64,000 bases of DNA from an uncultured Eubacteriales bacterium (lineage in GTDB: Bacteria > Bacillota > Clostridia > Tissierellales > Peptoniphilaceae): the NCBI GenBank assembly GCA_900539225.1, contig UQBO01000004.1, positions 62,001-126,000 of the forward strand. The letters are read 5' to 3'. Below are positions 41,658-50,365 of the stretch, piece by piece. Below the pieces are notes generated by a model. The model was not told where the DNA came from and did no database searches. It saw only the letters and a list, made by a program, of their open reading frames with translations. Each line of letters opens with the position of its first letter. Position 1 is the stretch's first letter. Position numbers and translations under genes: made by a program.

Positions 41658-43259
41658 TTATTCAAAATGTTTTAATATATATCCTGCAATATTATCTGCA
41701 TGGTCGCCTATTCTTTCTAGATTTGATATTGTATCTAGGAAGATGATGCCTTGCTCTTCTTCACATTCGTTTGTCATCAGTCTTCTAAAATGTTTTTCTC
41801 TAAATGCTTCTTCGCAAATATCTATTTCTTTTTCAGTATTAACTATGTCATATGCTTTTTCCTCTGACATAGATCTATAAGCATCCATAGTAATAGTAAA
41901 TACTTTATAAGTTAAATCATACATTTCATTTAATTCGTTCTTACCTTCTTGTGTAAAATGTATGTCCATGTTAGTTTTTTCTTCGCTTAACTGAGTAATG
42001 TTCTTAACATGGTCTCCAGCTCTCTCTATATCATTTACAATAAAGAATAAATCGTCGACCGTTTCGTGCTGTTCTTTAGAAAGTCCTGACGTTGATACCT
42101 TTACTAAATAATCTATAATTTCTTTTTGCAAACTATTAATAAGCTCTTCTCTATCGTAAATAACATCCATTAGTTCGCTCTTTTTATTAATCAATAAATC
42201 TCTTGAATCATCAATATTTTGAAGAACTAAATCATTCATTCTTGTTAATTCATCCATAACTGTTTCTATTGCTAAAGCTGGTGTAGTAAGTATACGATAG
42301 TCTAGATGTATTGCATGCTTATCAGCTTTATCATCACCTTCTGGTATCAGCTTTTGAGCTAATTTAACAAGTACTTTCGCAAATGGCATCATCCATAAAA
42401 CGTTGATAACGTTGAAGAAAGTATGTGCCATGGCGATTTGTGTTGTTGTTTGACCAAAGTTATTAACAACATAAGTTTCAATAGGATTCTTTAATAAAAG
42501 CATAAATAGTAATGAGCCAAAAACGTTAAAAATAAAATGTATAAAAGCTGCTTGTTTAGCTGTTCTGCTAGCTCCAATACTCGAAATAAGTGCTGTAGTT
42601 GTTGTTCCTATGTTTTGACCAAATAATATTGGAAAAGCTATGTGCATATTAATAATATTTTGTGATGCTAAAGCTAGTATAATCGCTTGAGCAGCTGATG
42701 ATGATTGCAGTATAGTTGTCATAACAATACCTACTAACATTCCTAGCCAAGGATTGGTAAGTTTCGCCATCAAATTTGCATATACAGTACTTTCTCCTAA
42801 TGGCCTCATTGCTTCTCCCATTGCCGCCATACCAAAGAAAAGTATACCTATACCTAAAATAATTTCTGCATAGCTCTTAATCCTTTTCTTTTTACCTAGC
42901 ATGAAAAGAAGCACACCTACAAATATTGCTATAGGTGCATATCTAGATATATTTAAAGCAAGCATTTGACCAGTAATTGTTGTTCCTATGTTTGCTCCGA
43001 ATATTATTCCAACTGCTTGATATAGGTTCATTAAACCAGCGTTTACAAAGCCGACAACCATAACCGTAGTTGCTGATGAGCTTTGTATAATCATAGTTAC
43101 TACTGTACCAACTAATATACCCATAAAGGTGTTTTTAGTTAACGCCCCAATTATTTTTTTTAATTTGCTTCCTGCCGCCTTTTGAAGTCCGTCCCCCATA
43201 AGGCTCATTCCGTATAGGAATAAACCCAGGCCACCCATAAGTCCTAATGCATAATCCAT
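41658..43259 (-). CDS. Na/phosphate cotransporter family protein with PhoU-like tail
   Basis: 533 residues. The first 310 hold the NptA-type membrane repeats with the paired signature QSSSATTVMVVGFVNAGLM and LQSSSAAQAIILALAS, and GANIGTTITGQ / GQNIGTTTTALISS. From about 330 a soluble helical PhoU-like region follows (DDLFFIVNDIERAGDHVKNITQL and ISNLERIGDHADNIAGYIL, each with the E-R-x-G-D-H metal motif). Likely imports phosphate or senses it. Last gene of the rodA operon, 8 bases after trmL. Confidence 0.94.
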   Translation of the reverse strand: MDYALGLMGGLGLFLYGMSLMGDGLQKAAGSKLKKIIGALTKNTFMGILVGTVVTMIIQSSSATTVMVVGFVNAGLMNLYQAVGIIFGANIGTTITGQMLALNISRYAPIAIFVGVLLFMLGKKKRIKSYAEIILGIGILFFGMAAMGEAMRPLGESTVYANLMAKLTNPWLGMLVGIVMTTILQSSSAAQAIILALASQNIINMHIAFPILFGQNIGTTTTALISSIGASRTAKQAAFIHFIFNVFGSLLFMLLLKNPIETYVVNNFGQTTTQIAMAHTFFNVINVLWMMPFAKVLVKLAQKLIPEGDDKADKHAIHLDYRILTTPALAIETVMDELTRMNDLVLQNIDDSRDLLINKKSELMDVIYDREELINSLQKEIIDYLVKVSTSGLSKEQHETVDDLFFIVNDIERAGDHVKNITQLSEEKTNMDIHFTQEGKNELNEMYDLTYKVFTITMDAYRSMSEEKAYDIVNTEKEIDICEEAFREKHFRRLMTNECEEEQGIIFLDTISNLERIGDHADNIAGYILKHFE

Positions 43260-43267
43260 AAAATCAC

Positions 43268-43735
43268 CTATATAAGTTCCATAAAATCTAATTGCCTAAG
43301 AGCTTCGTATAAAATTACTGTACAAGAGTTTGCTAGATTTAATGATCTTTTTAAATCTTTAATCATTGGTATCCTTATTGCTCTGTCACTGTATTTATTA
43401 ATTAAGTCCTCTGGCAAGCCCGCTGTTTCTTTTCCGAAAAATATAAAATCGCCATCTTTAAATTTAACATCAGTATAAATGTTTTTAGTCTTTGTTGTTG
43501 CTAGATAAAAGTTTGCATCTTTATTCTTTTCAAAAAAATCATCCAGGTTTTCGTAGATTGTAAGGTCCAAATACTTCCAATAATCTAAGCCCGCTCTTTT
43601 AAGGTATTTATCACTTAAATCAAAACCGAAAGGTTTGATTAAGTGAAGTCTAGAATTAGTGAGCACACAAGTTCTCGCTATGGCCCCAGTATTGTGAGGT
43701 ATCTCTGGTTCATGTAATACTATGTTTATTGCCAT
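43268..43735 (-). CDS. trmL: tRNA (cytidine/uridine(34)-2'-O)-methyltransferase
   Basis: 155 residues, SPOUT fold. Motifs: INIVLHEPEIPHNTGAIARTC (motif 1), FIFFGKETAGLPEDLI (motif 2) and RIPMIKDLKRSLNLANSCTVILYEALRQ (motif 3, the trefoil knot). TrmL methylates the wobble base ribose of certain leucine tRNAs. GGAGCTC lies directly before the ATG. Confidence 0.95.
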   Translation of the reverse strand: MAINIVLHEPEIPHNTGAIARTCVLTNSRLHLIKPFGFDLSDKYLKRAGLDYWKYLDLTIYENLDDFFEKNKDANFYLATTKTKNIYTDVKFKDGDFIFFGKETAGLPEDLINKYSDRAIRIPMIKDLKRSLNLANSCTVILYEALRQLDFMELI

Positions 43736-43744
43736 GAGCTCCTC

Positions 43745-44563
43745 CTAAAAATATTGTTTCAAAAATTTCATAATTCCGTCGTGATCATTATCGTAATCAG
43801 TTATGAAATCAGCTTTTTGCTTTAATTCGTTTGTTGCATTGCTCATAGCAACGCCGACTTTCGATTCTTCAATCATCTCTATATCGTTATTATTGTCTCC
43901 AAATGACATCAAATTATCTAAACTTAATCCTAAATTCTTACATAAATACTTAAGTGATTTAGCTTTATTTACCCCATCTGGAACAATCTCAATATTATTA
44001 GACCAAGAGCTTGATATTTTAACGCCATCTATCTTCTTTAACTCTGTTCTTATTTCTTCAAGATAACTTTCATCCTCTTCTACTAATAAAACCTTAAAAT
44101 AAGAATTACTTTCACATGAATCTCTAAGCTCTCCTATATTATTGTATTCAATTATTTCAATAGTATCTTTAATATTTTTAGGAACTCTTGAATAAGTGTT
44201 TAAGGATGTAGTTCCTTTAAGTCTATAGAACTCATTTACTCCATAAAAATGGAAATTCATCTTGTAGTCATAAAGCAGATTCACTACTTTTATAAATGCA
44301 TCTGTGTCGATGGGTTTCTCATAGACTCTTCTGCCTTCGCTGTCAGTAACAACGCTGCCATTTGTCGCTACTATAGATGTTTTAAATGGCAATATCTTTG
44401 CATATGCTTCGATTGACTTATGAAGTCTACCGCTTGATAGAACTATCTCAACGCCGCTTTCACTTAATCTTTCAAGCTCTAGCGAAGTTCCTCTGCTTAC
44501 CATTTTCTCGCTATTTAGTAAAGTTCCATCCATATCAAAAGCAAGTACTTTTATATCTATCAT
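43745..44563 (-). CDS. Cof-type HAD-superfamily phosphatase
   Basis: 272 residues. HAD motif I DMDGTLLNS, motif II LSSGR, a type II cap, and the C-terminal block MSFGDNNNDIEMIEESKVGVAMSNATNELKQKADFIT with the metal aspartates. These enzymes dephosphorylate sugar phosphates, flavins or nucleotides; the substrate here is unknown. It overlaps vanW-like by 4 bases (ATGA). Confidence 0.93.
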   Translation of the reverse strand: MIDIKVLAFDMDGTLLNSEKMVSRGTSLELERLSESGVEIVLSSGRLHKSIEAYAKILPFKTSIVATNGSVVTDSEGRRVYEKPIDTDAFIKVVNLLYDYKMNFHFYGVNEFYRLKGTTSLNTYSRVPKNIKDTIEIIEYNNIGELRDSCESNSYFKVLLVEEDESYLEEIRTELKKIDGVKISSSWSNNIEIVPDGVNKAKSLKYLCKNLGLSLDNLMSFGDNNNDIEMIEESKVGVAMSNATNELKQKADFITDYDNDHDGIMKFLKQYF

Positions 44564-45978
44564 GGTAGCATCACCGCATCATCACTATTTGAAGCATCTC
44601 CACTAGGAGCTTCTTCATCAGTTTTAGTAGAAACTCTAACTATAGTGTCTCTCTTTGGATAATAATTTTTTGTAAATTGTTTATTTGAAATAACTTTTCC
44701 ATCTTTTGTAACAATCTTGTTTGTTACTACTCTGTAACCATCATATCCTTTTACATCAACAATTCTTTCGCCAGGTTTTAGGCTTGGATCTTCTTTCTCG
44801 ATAGTTTCTGACTTAATTACTTCAACTATCTCTGATTTAAAACTTATATCGTAATCTTTCTTTGTTTTATCGCCATAAACATAAAATGTTACTTTGTTAT
44901 TTGTAACGCTTGAGTCTATATATATAGGAAAATCATATGAATTTTGAAATCTTAGGTTTTTAGATCCTTTCCAAACCGCACAGTCTTGTCCTTTTGGCAC
45001 ATAGTTTGCAGCTCTTGAGTGAGGGTGTCTTTCAAGTATTTTAACTCCTGCTCTAACAAGTGCATTATAAAGCGTAGTTGAAGTTTGGCACATGCCTCCT
45101 CCTAGACCATTTTCATACTCTCCGCCCTTTAAAACATGTGCGTTTTTATATCCATTAGCTGCTGTTATGTCTCCTATTGCATTATTAAAGTTAAAAGACT
45201 CTCCAGGAAGCAATAATTTTTTAGAAACAGACTTTGATGATACTCTGATATTTGTCTTTCTTTCGTTTGTGCTAGTGCTTATATCTGTTGTGAATGAGCC
45301 TATAAGTCCGTTTATTCTTTCAAGATCAGAATGTTTCTTTTCTGGTTCAATAGTTTCTACACTTGCAGTAACTGTTTCCGTGCTATTATTAATAGCATCT
45401 AAGATATCGTTTTTAAGTTTTTCTCTATCTAATTTTTTACCATCTTTACTTTCTGTAGATGTGATTTTACCATTGTTTACGCTAAATTCTGCGTTTACCG
45501 CTTCTGTATCAATTTCACTTGCAATTTTAGCTACAAAATCATCTACATGTGAGTAATCAATCTCTTTATCTATGGCTATGTTCAACGGATTTTCTTTAAG
45601 AGCCTCTAATTTATTGTATCTTTCTTCTAGTTCGCCCTCCCTAGCATATTCGTAAGCTTCGTTTATAGCCTTATCTATGTCCATCTTATAATCTAAATTT
45701 TTTAGCTCAAATGTATAATTCTTATCTTCTACATTAATATTGATATTTTTACCTTCTAGCTCATCAGCTTTTGCGGTAAGTATCTTATCCTTAGCTTCTT
45801 CTTTAGATAAGCCGCCAACATCTATACCATCTATAGTAATACCCGTATAAATATCGTCTCCTTTAAGAGCTTCTTCCATAGCTTCAGTTCTTTTTCCTTC
45901 AGTATACTTTGTGTAGCCAAAGTACCCTCCGCCTAAAATTAATATTAGTACTATAAATATTAATAATCCTTTTTTCAT
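44560..45978 (-). CDS. VanW family protein with YoaR-like and G5-like domains
   Basis: 472 residues. One N-terminal membrane anchor (about 4-24) is followed by a repeat region resembling the putative peptidoglycan-binding YoaR domain (about 50-215), then the VanW domain (about 225-375: SFNFNNAIGDITAANGYKNA, GGGMCQTSTTLYNALVRAGV, ERHPHSRAANYVP) and a G5-like tail (about 385-455). VanW proteins occur in vancomycin gene clusters and in many ordinary Firmicutes, and their reaction is unknown. No van genes are nearby, so this is not evidence of resistance. Confidence 0.9.
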   Translation of the reverse strand: MKKGLLIFIVLILILGGGYFGYTKYTEGKRTEAMEEALKGDDIYTGITIDGIDVGGLSKEEAKDKILTAKADELEGKNININVEDKNYTFELKNLDYKMDIDKAINEAYEYAREGELEERYNKLEALKENPLNIAIDKEIDYSHVDDFVAKIASEIDTEAVNAEFSVNNGKITSTESKDGKKLDREKLKNDILDAINNSTETVTASVETIEPEKKHSDLERINGLIGSFTTDISTSTNERKTNIRVSSKSVSKKLLLPGESFNFNNAIGDITAANGYKNAHVLKGGEYENGLGGGMCQTSTTLYNALVRAGVKILERHPHSRAANYVPKGQDCAVWKGSKNLRFQNSYDFPIYIDSSVTNNKVTFYVYGDKTKKDYDISFKSEIVEVIKSETIEKEDPSLKPGERIVDVKGYDGYRVVTNKIVTKDGKVISNKQFTKNYYPKRDTIVRVSTKTDEEAPSGDASNSDDAVMLP

Positions 45979-46622
45979 TTATCAATTCCCTTTCTGTATA
46001 AACAAATATCACTTAAATTACAAAGTTCACATAGTGGTCTTTGCGCCTTGCACACTCTTCTTCCATGAAAGATTAATAGGTGATGTGCTAGTGACCAAGT
46101 GTCCTTAGGCAGCTTTTTCATAAGCGCCTTTTCGGTATCCAAGACATTGTCTTCATCTACTAAGCCGATTCTGTTTGACACTCTAAAAACATGGGTATCA
46201 ACAGCTATCCTCTGTTCACCAAAAGCATTAGATAAGACAACATTGGCAGTCTTTCTACCGACTCCTGGTAATTCAATTAGCTCTTCAAATGTGCTTGGCA
46301 CTTGGCTATCGTATTTATGTACTAATATATCGCAAGTCTTTTGTATGTTTTTTGCCTTATTTCTGAAAAAGCCTATGGATTTGACCATGTCCTCTATTTC
46401 AGAAAGCGGTCTTTCTATGTAATCTACAGGCTCTGGCATGATTTTAAACATCACATCAGTAACCTTATTGACTTGCTTGTCTGTAGTTTGAGCTGATAAT
46501 ATCGTTGCTATTAAAAGCTCAAATTCATTTCTAAAGTGCAGCTCAGGACCTGCGTCAGGATAATCCTGACGCAGTATGTCTAAAACTGTATTTACTTCTT
46601 TTTTATTTAATACTTTTCTCAT
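45975..46622 (-). CDS. nth: Endonuclease III
   Basis: 215 residues. DNA glycosylase/AP lyase for oxidised pyrimidines. Helix-hairpin-helix ELPGVGRKTANVVLSNAFG with catalytic Lys, the catalytic Asp in VDTHVFRVSNRIG, and the 4Fe-4S loop CKAQRPLCELCNLSDIC (C-x6-C-x2-C-x5-C). It overlaps both neighbours. Confidence 0.97.
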   Translation of the reverse strand: MRKVLNKKEVNTVLDILRQDYPDAGPELHFRNEFELLIATILSAQTTDKQVNKVTDVMFKIMPEPVDYIERPLSEIEDMVKSIGFFRNKAKNIQKTCDILVHKYDSQVPSTFEELIELPGVGRKTANVVLSNAFGEQRIAVDTHVFRVSNRIGLVDEDNVLDTEKALMKKLPKDTWSLAHHLLIFHGRRVCKAQRPLCELCNLSDICLYRKGIDK

Positions 46623-46905
46623 AACTATACATCTCTTTATCTATATTTGTAATTTCTACTCTATCGTCATTGTCGATAAAGTTAATAATCTTTTCAGCAA
46701 TTTTCTCGTTATATTTACTTTCATTTGAAACGAATGAAAAGCCTAAATCACTTATCTGCCACTTATCATTTTCCGAAGCTTCACAAACAGATACATTAAA
46801 CCTTGACTTAATCCTTTCAACGATTGATTTAACAACCATGCGTTTGTCTTTTAAACTCAAAGCATCATATATAGTTATGCTGATAAGCATATTTGTAACG
46901 AACAT
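46603..46905 (-). CDS. DUF503 family small protein
   Basis: 100 residues. The pattern ISITIYDALSLKDKRMVVKSIVERIKSRFNVSVCEASENDKWQISDLGFSFVSN matches the DUF503 (YlxP-like) family, whose function is not established; in other Firmicutes such genes lie near ribosome-assembly genes. It starts one base inside the kbl stop (TAATG). Confidence 0.85.
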   Translation of the reverse strand: MFVTNMLISITIYDALSLKDKRMVVKSIVERIKSRFNVSVCEASENDKWQISDLGFSFVSNESKYNEKIAEKIINFIDNDDRVEITNIDKEMYSYEKSIK

Positions 46906-48095
46906 TATTGTAAAATGTTCATTTCCTTTCCAACTTTTTCAAATATTCTGCATGCTTCGTCAAGTTGTTCTTTAGTATGTCCTGCTGTAACCATGCATCT
47001 TACTCTACCTGTTCCTCTTGGTACTGTTGGGAATACTATAGCTGAAACGAATACTCCGTTTTCAAGTAATTTTCTTGAGAATTCCATAGCTTTAGCTTCT
47101 TCGCCAATAATTACTGGAGTGATAGGTGTTTCGCTGTGGCCAGTGTTGAAGCCAAGTTTGCCTAATTTTTCCTTGAAGTATTTAGCGTTATCCCAAAGTT
47201 TATCAGTATATTCGCTGCTTTCCATAAGCATCTTGATAGCTTCTGTTATAGCTCCAACTGATGCTGGTGTTAAGCTTGTTGAGAATAATACTGGTCTTGC
47301 TCTATGGATTAACCATTCATACATTGTTTCAGAACCTGCTACATAGCCACCTATACAGCCTATAGCTTTTGATAAAGTACCAATTGAGAAGTCAACTCTT
47401 CCGTGTAAATTGAAGTGGTCAACTGTACCTCTACCATTTTCACCAAGTACACCAGATCCATGAGCGTCGTCAACATATGTCATACATTCATACTTTTCAG
47501 CTAAATCAACAATGTCAGGAAGTTTTGCTATATCTCCGTCCATTGAGAATACACCGTCAGTTATGATAAGTACGTTTCTATAATTTTTTCTCTTTTCTTT
47601 TAAAACGTCTTCCAAACTATCCATATCAGAGTGCTTAAATATAGCTCTATCTGCTTTAGAAAGTCTTGATCCGTCGATGATTGAAGCGTGGTTTAACTCA
47701 TCAGAGATGATTAAGTCGCCTTTTTCAGTTACTGCTTGGATAGTACCAGCGTTGCAGTTAAATCCTGATTGATAGATGAAGGCTCTCTCTTCTCTTTTGA
47801 ACTGTGCTAAAACTTTTTCAAGTTCTTCATGGATATCCATGTTACCAACTATAGTTCTAACAGCTCCTGAACCTGCTCCGTATTTTTCTACCATTTCGAT
47901 AGAAGCTATTTTGATTCTAGGGTTATTAGCAAAACCTAAGTAGTTGTTTGAAGATAGGTTAATTACCTTTTTACCATTTAAAATAATTTCTGCATCATCA
48001 GGTGAGCTTAGTATAGGTAATTTTCTATAAACTCCTTGATCCTTTAACTCTTGGATTTTGTCTTTTAAAAATCCTAATTCGTGTACATTTGACAT
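46905..48095 (-). CDS. kbl: Glycine C-acetyltransferase / 2-amino-3-ketobutyrate CoA ligase (independent start inside the fusion)
   Basis: 396 residues if translated from ATG 48095, the normal KBL length. Ribosome site AAGGAAGGG is 4-5 bases upstream. PLP-dependent alpha-oxoamine synthase: NLSSNNYLGFANNP, GAGSGAVRTIVGNMDIHEELE, YQSGFNCNAG, the PLP pocket VDDAHGSGVLGENGRG and the PLP lysine in DFSIGTLSKAIGCIGGYVAG. Converts 2-amino-3-ketobutyrate plus CoA to glycine plus acetyl-CoA, or the reverse. Close relatives make 8-amino-7-oxononanoate for biotin, but no bio genes are near. It could feed glycine to the reductase operon 5 kb downstream. Confidence 0.88.
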   Translation of the reverse strand: MSNVHELGFLKDKIQELKDQGVYRKLPILSSPDDAEIILNGKKVINLSSNNYLGFANNPRIKIASIEMVEKYGAGSGAVRTIVGNMDIHEELEKVLAQFKREERAFIYQSGFNCNAGTIQAVTEKGDLIISDELNHASIIDGSRLSKADRAIFKHSDMDSLEDVLKEKRKNYRNVLIITDGVFSMDGDIAKLPDIVDLAEKYECMTYVDDAHGSGVLGENGRGTVDHFNLHGRVDFSIGTLSKAIGCIGGYVAGSETMYEWLIHRARPVLFSTSLTPASVGAITEAIKMLMESSEYTDKLWDNAKYFKEKLGKLGFNTGHSETPITPVIIGEEAKAMEFSRKLLENGVFVSAIVFPTVPRGTGRVRCMVTAGHTKEQLDEACRIFEKVGKEMNILQ

Positions 48096-49004
48096 AATAC
48101 CCTTCCTTTCATTAAATATATCATTCTTATTTATATCTATAATATTTGCATTTCTCTGAAGTATTTTCTTGCCACGCCATAAAGCGGCCATAGCTTTGTA
48201 TTTTTCTTTAAATTCTCTGTTACTTAATTTAAAATCTTCTTTATAAACAAGGCCATAGTCATCCGACTCGTGGAACTCTTCATGAAATACTTTTTTTGCA
48301 TCTTTATTGTATGGACATACTTCTTGACAAATGTCGCAGCCATATATGTAAGTCTTTATATTCTTCTTTTCAAAATCGTTTAGCTCGCCCTTCTTCTGAG
48401 TGATGTATGATAAGCACTTAGACATCTGCATCTTATAGTCACACAAGGCTCCGTTTGGGCAGGCTCTTTCACATATATCACATGAGCCACAATCAATTTT
48501 TAAACTTTCATCATAATAATCACTAGGCTCACTACTTATTATATACCCAATAAAGATAAAAGAACCTAAGTTCGGATTGATAATACAAGTATTTTTACCT
48601 AAAAATCCTAGGCCTGACTTTTGCGCAAGTAGTCTTTCTACTAGTGGACCAGTATCTACAAAGACGTGACTTTCTGATTCTGCATCAATAAAGAGCTCTC
48701 TATCAATTGCTTTAAGCTTATCCATAAGCACTATATGATAGTCATAACCATATGAAGATCTTGACAGCAAATAAGTACCATCTTTTTTCTTGGCTTTTTT
48801 ATAATTATAGCTCAGTCCAAAAACTATTATGCTCTTTGCATTAGGGAAAAGATCTTTTGGATTTAGCCTCTCTTCCTCACTGTACTTTGTAAATTCATTT
48901 GACGCCACTCCAATAGCTTCGAGCCTTCCTGCGTCAGTAATTCTAAAAGCGTCTACGCCATATTTCTTAATTAATTTTCCAACTTCGCTGTGCTTGATAA
49001 TCAT
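46905..49004 (-). CDS. queG: In-frame fusion: epoxyqueuosine reductase (QueG) plus glycine C-acetyltransferase (KBL)
   Basis: A 699-codon frame with no internal stop. Residues 1-290 are QueG: HVFVDTGPLVERLLAQKSGLGFLGKNTCIINP (with the catalytic Asp) and two ferredoxin-like cluster sets (CGSCDICERACPNGAL...C and YGCDICQEVCPYN). QueG makes queuosine from epoxyqueuosine in tRNA, using cobalamin. The usual C-terminal HEAT-repeat part is missing. After a short linker (DINKNDIFNERKGI) the frame runs into a complete KBL beginning at Met304. The frame starts at ATG 49004, overlapping rodA by 4 bases. Whether a fused protein is made, or mostly separate KBL from the internal site, is not decided by sequence. 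Confidence 0.85.
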   Translation of the reverse strand: MIIKHSEVGKLIKKYGVDAFRITDAGRLEAIGVASNEFTKYSEEERLNPKDLFPNAKSIIVFGLSYNYKKAKKKDGTYLLSRSSYGYDYHIVLMDKLKAIDRELFIDAESESHVFVDTGPLVERLLAQKSGLGFLGKNTCIINPNLGSFIFIGYIISSEPSDYYDESLKIDCGSCDICERACPNGALCDYKMQMSKCLSYITQKKGELNDFEKKNIKTYIYGCDICQEVCPYNKDAKKVFHEEFHESDDYGLVYKEDFKLSNREFKEKYKAMAALWRGKKILQRNANIIDINKNDIFNERKGIMSNVHELGFLKDKIQELKDQGVYRKLPILSSPDDAEIILNGKKVINLSSNNYLGFANNPRIKIASIEMVEKYGAGSGAVRTIVGNMDIHEELEKVLAQFKREERAFIYQSGFNCNAGTIQAVTEKGDLIISDELNHASIIDGSRLSKADRAIFKHSDMDSLEDVLKEKRKNYRNVLIITDGVFSMDGDIAKLPDIVDLAEKYECMTYVDDAHGSGVLGENGRGTVDHFNLHGRVDFSIGTLSKAIGCIGGYVAGSETMYEWLIHRARPVLFSTSLTPASVGAITEAIKMLMESSEYTDKLWDNAKYFKEKLGKLGFNTGHSETPITPVIIGEEAKAMEFSRKLLENGVFVSAIVFPTVPRGTGRVRCMVTAGHTKEQLDEACRIFEKVGKEMNILQ

Positions 49005-50131
49005 TTTAGTAGTTCGAAGCTATCGTCAGTAAATCTTGTAGCTCCTCTGTTGTAATTAACAGATAGAACTAGACCTATACAAGCTAGACTCGTTAGCTGG
49101 AAGGTTCCCGCATAACTTATGAAAGGTAGCGGTATACCTGTAACTGGCAGTATCCCAAGTATCATGCCTATGTTTTGAACTATATGAAAGAAAAACATTC
49201 CTAAAAATCCCGATACCATGGCTGAGCCAAAAACATTATCAGAATTTTTAGCAATAATAATCATTCTTCTTAGCATGCTATAGTAAAGGAAAATCATTAT
49301 AGCTCCGCCCACAAAGCCTGTTTCTTCGCCAACTATAGCGAAGATTGAGTCAGTGTGCTTCTCTGGAACGTACTTATACATATTTTGCGTACCTTTGAAT
49401 AAGCCTCTACCAAATAATTTTCCTGAGCCTAGAGCAATCTTTCCTTGAATAACTTGTCTACCTGAGCCCATCGCGTCTCTTGTAGGATCCAAGAAGTCAT
49501 AAATTCTGTTCTTTTGATATTGATTCATAGAAAACCAAAGAGCAGGTATCGATAATACTCCTAAGCCTATGGCGTAAACAACATACTTTATAGATATCCC
49601 TTGTGAAAATAGCATAATGAATATAAAAAACACATAAACGATTGCTGTTCCTACGTCTGGTTGTAATAATATTAATACAACTGGTAGAAATGCAAAAGCA
49701 AGTATCTTTAATAAAACAAATGGATTATTGATATTTTCAATATTGTTTTCTATGTATTTCGCAAGCGATATTATTAAGCCTACCTTTACAAACTCTGATG
49801 GTTGAAATGTAAATCTTGAGCCAATCTCTATCCAGCTCTTGGCATTATTAACAGTCTTACCGAAGATAAGTGTTGCAATTAACAACAATATACATCCAGC
49901 GTATATTATTAAGTATAATTTACCCCAAATATTATAATCAATTAGCATTAAAGCAAACATAATGACTATGCCTAATGTTAAAGACAAAAAGTGTGTCTTC
50001 ATTAGACCGTTTTGCACTGGCTTTGAAAATGATAGTGTAGTTGAATACACCATGATGGTTCCAAAGGCAAGCAGCGCTAGTATTGATAAGACAAGTATTA
50101 TATCTACTCTAAACTTAGGTTTTTTAATCAT
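49001..50131 (-). CDS. rodA: RodA/FtsW family peptidoglycan glycosyltransferase
   Basis: About 376 residues, ten hydrophobic segments. SEDS motifs: SRFTFQPSEFVKVGLIISLAKYIE, LILLQPDVGTAIVYVFF, YQKNRIYDFLDPTRDAMGSGRQVIQGKIALGSGKLFGRG, PEKHTDSIFAIVGEETGFVGG and GIPLPFISYAGT. Polymerises lipid II for cell-wall growth. The start is ATG 50131 with GGGAGAGTAAT ahead. First gene of a ten-kilobase operon. Confidence 0.96.
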   Translation of the reverse strand: MIKKPKFRVDIILVLSILALLAFGTIMVYSTTLSFSKPVQNGLMKTHFLSLTLGIVIMFALMLIDYNIWGKLYLIIYAGCILLLIATLIFGKTVNNAKSWIEIGSRFTFQPSEFVKVGLIISLAKYIENNIENINNPFVLLKILAFAFLPVVLILLQPDVGTAIVYVFFIFIMLFSQGISIKYVVYAIGLGVLSIPALWFSMNQYQKNRIYDFLDPTRDAMGSGRQVIQGKIALGSGKLFGRGLFKGTQNMYKYVPEKHTDSIFAIVGEETGFVGGAIMIFLYYSMLRRMIIIAKNSDNVFGSAMVSGFLGMFFFHIVQNIGMILGILPVTGIPLPFISYAGTFQLTSLACIGLVLSVNYNRGATRFTDDSFELLK

Positions 50132-50157
50132 ATTACTCTCCCTTTGCATACATATTT

Positions 50158-50186
50158 ATTATAAAATAAAGGCACTTATAAGTCAA
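50158..50186 (-). promoter_or_regulatory. Promoter of the rodA operon
   Basis: TTGACT (50181-50186), 17-base spacer, TATAAT (50158-50163), 27 bases before the rodA start. The -35 region TTGACTTATAAG is the same as at the mazF promoter. Confidence 0.85.
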
Positions 50187-50264
50187 GGAGTAAGCGATTA
50201 TTATTTTAAATATTCTTAATAATCTTATACAAATTAAGTGGTTTTTTTCTTAAACGTGAATCGC

Positions 50265-50279
50265 GTAAAACGATTTTAC
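50265..50279. repeat. Perfect short inverted repeat upstream of rodA
   Basis: GTAAAACGATTTTAC: six-base arms around CGA, about 80 bases upstream of the rodA -35. It could be an operator; no binding protein is indicated. Confidence 0.4.
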
Positions 50280-50310
50280 ATAATAATGATTTTTAAAAAA
50301 TGCTTTTAGC

Positions 50311-50349
50311 AAAATAAAAAGCCTTGCTACTCACAATGAGCGGCAAGGC
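50311..50349 (-). terminator. Terminator after the bL25 gene
   Basis: GCCTTGC/GCAAGGC base with an extended upper stem including one mismatch and a G-U pair, then T-rich sequence on the minus strand, 17 bases after the stop codon. Confidence 0.85.
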
Positions 50350-50365
50350 CATATAATAATTAATA

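Noticed and set aside
44560..45978. Vancomycin resistance
   Set aside because: Only a VanW-family gene is present; VanW proteins are common in susceptible Firmicutes and no vanHAX-type genes are nearby.
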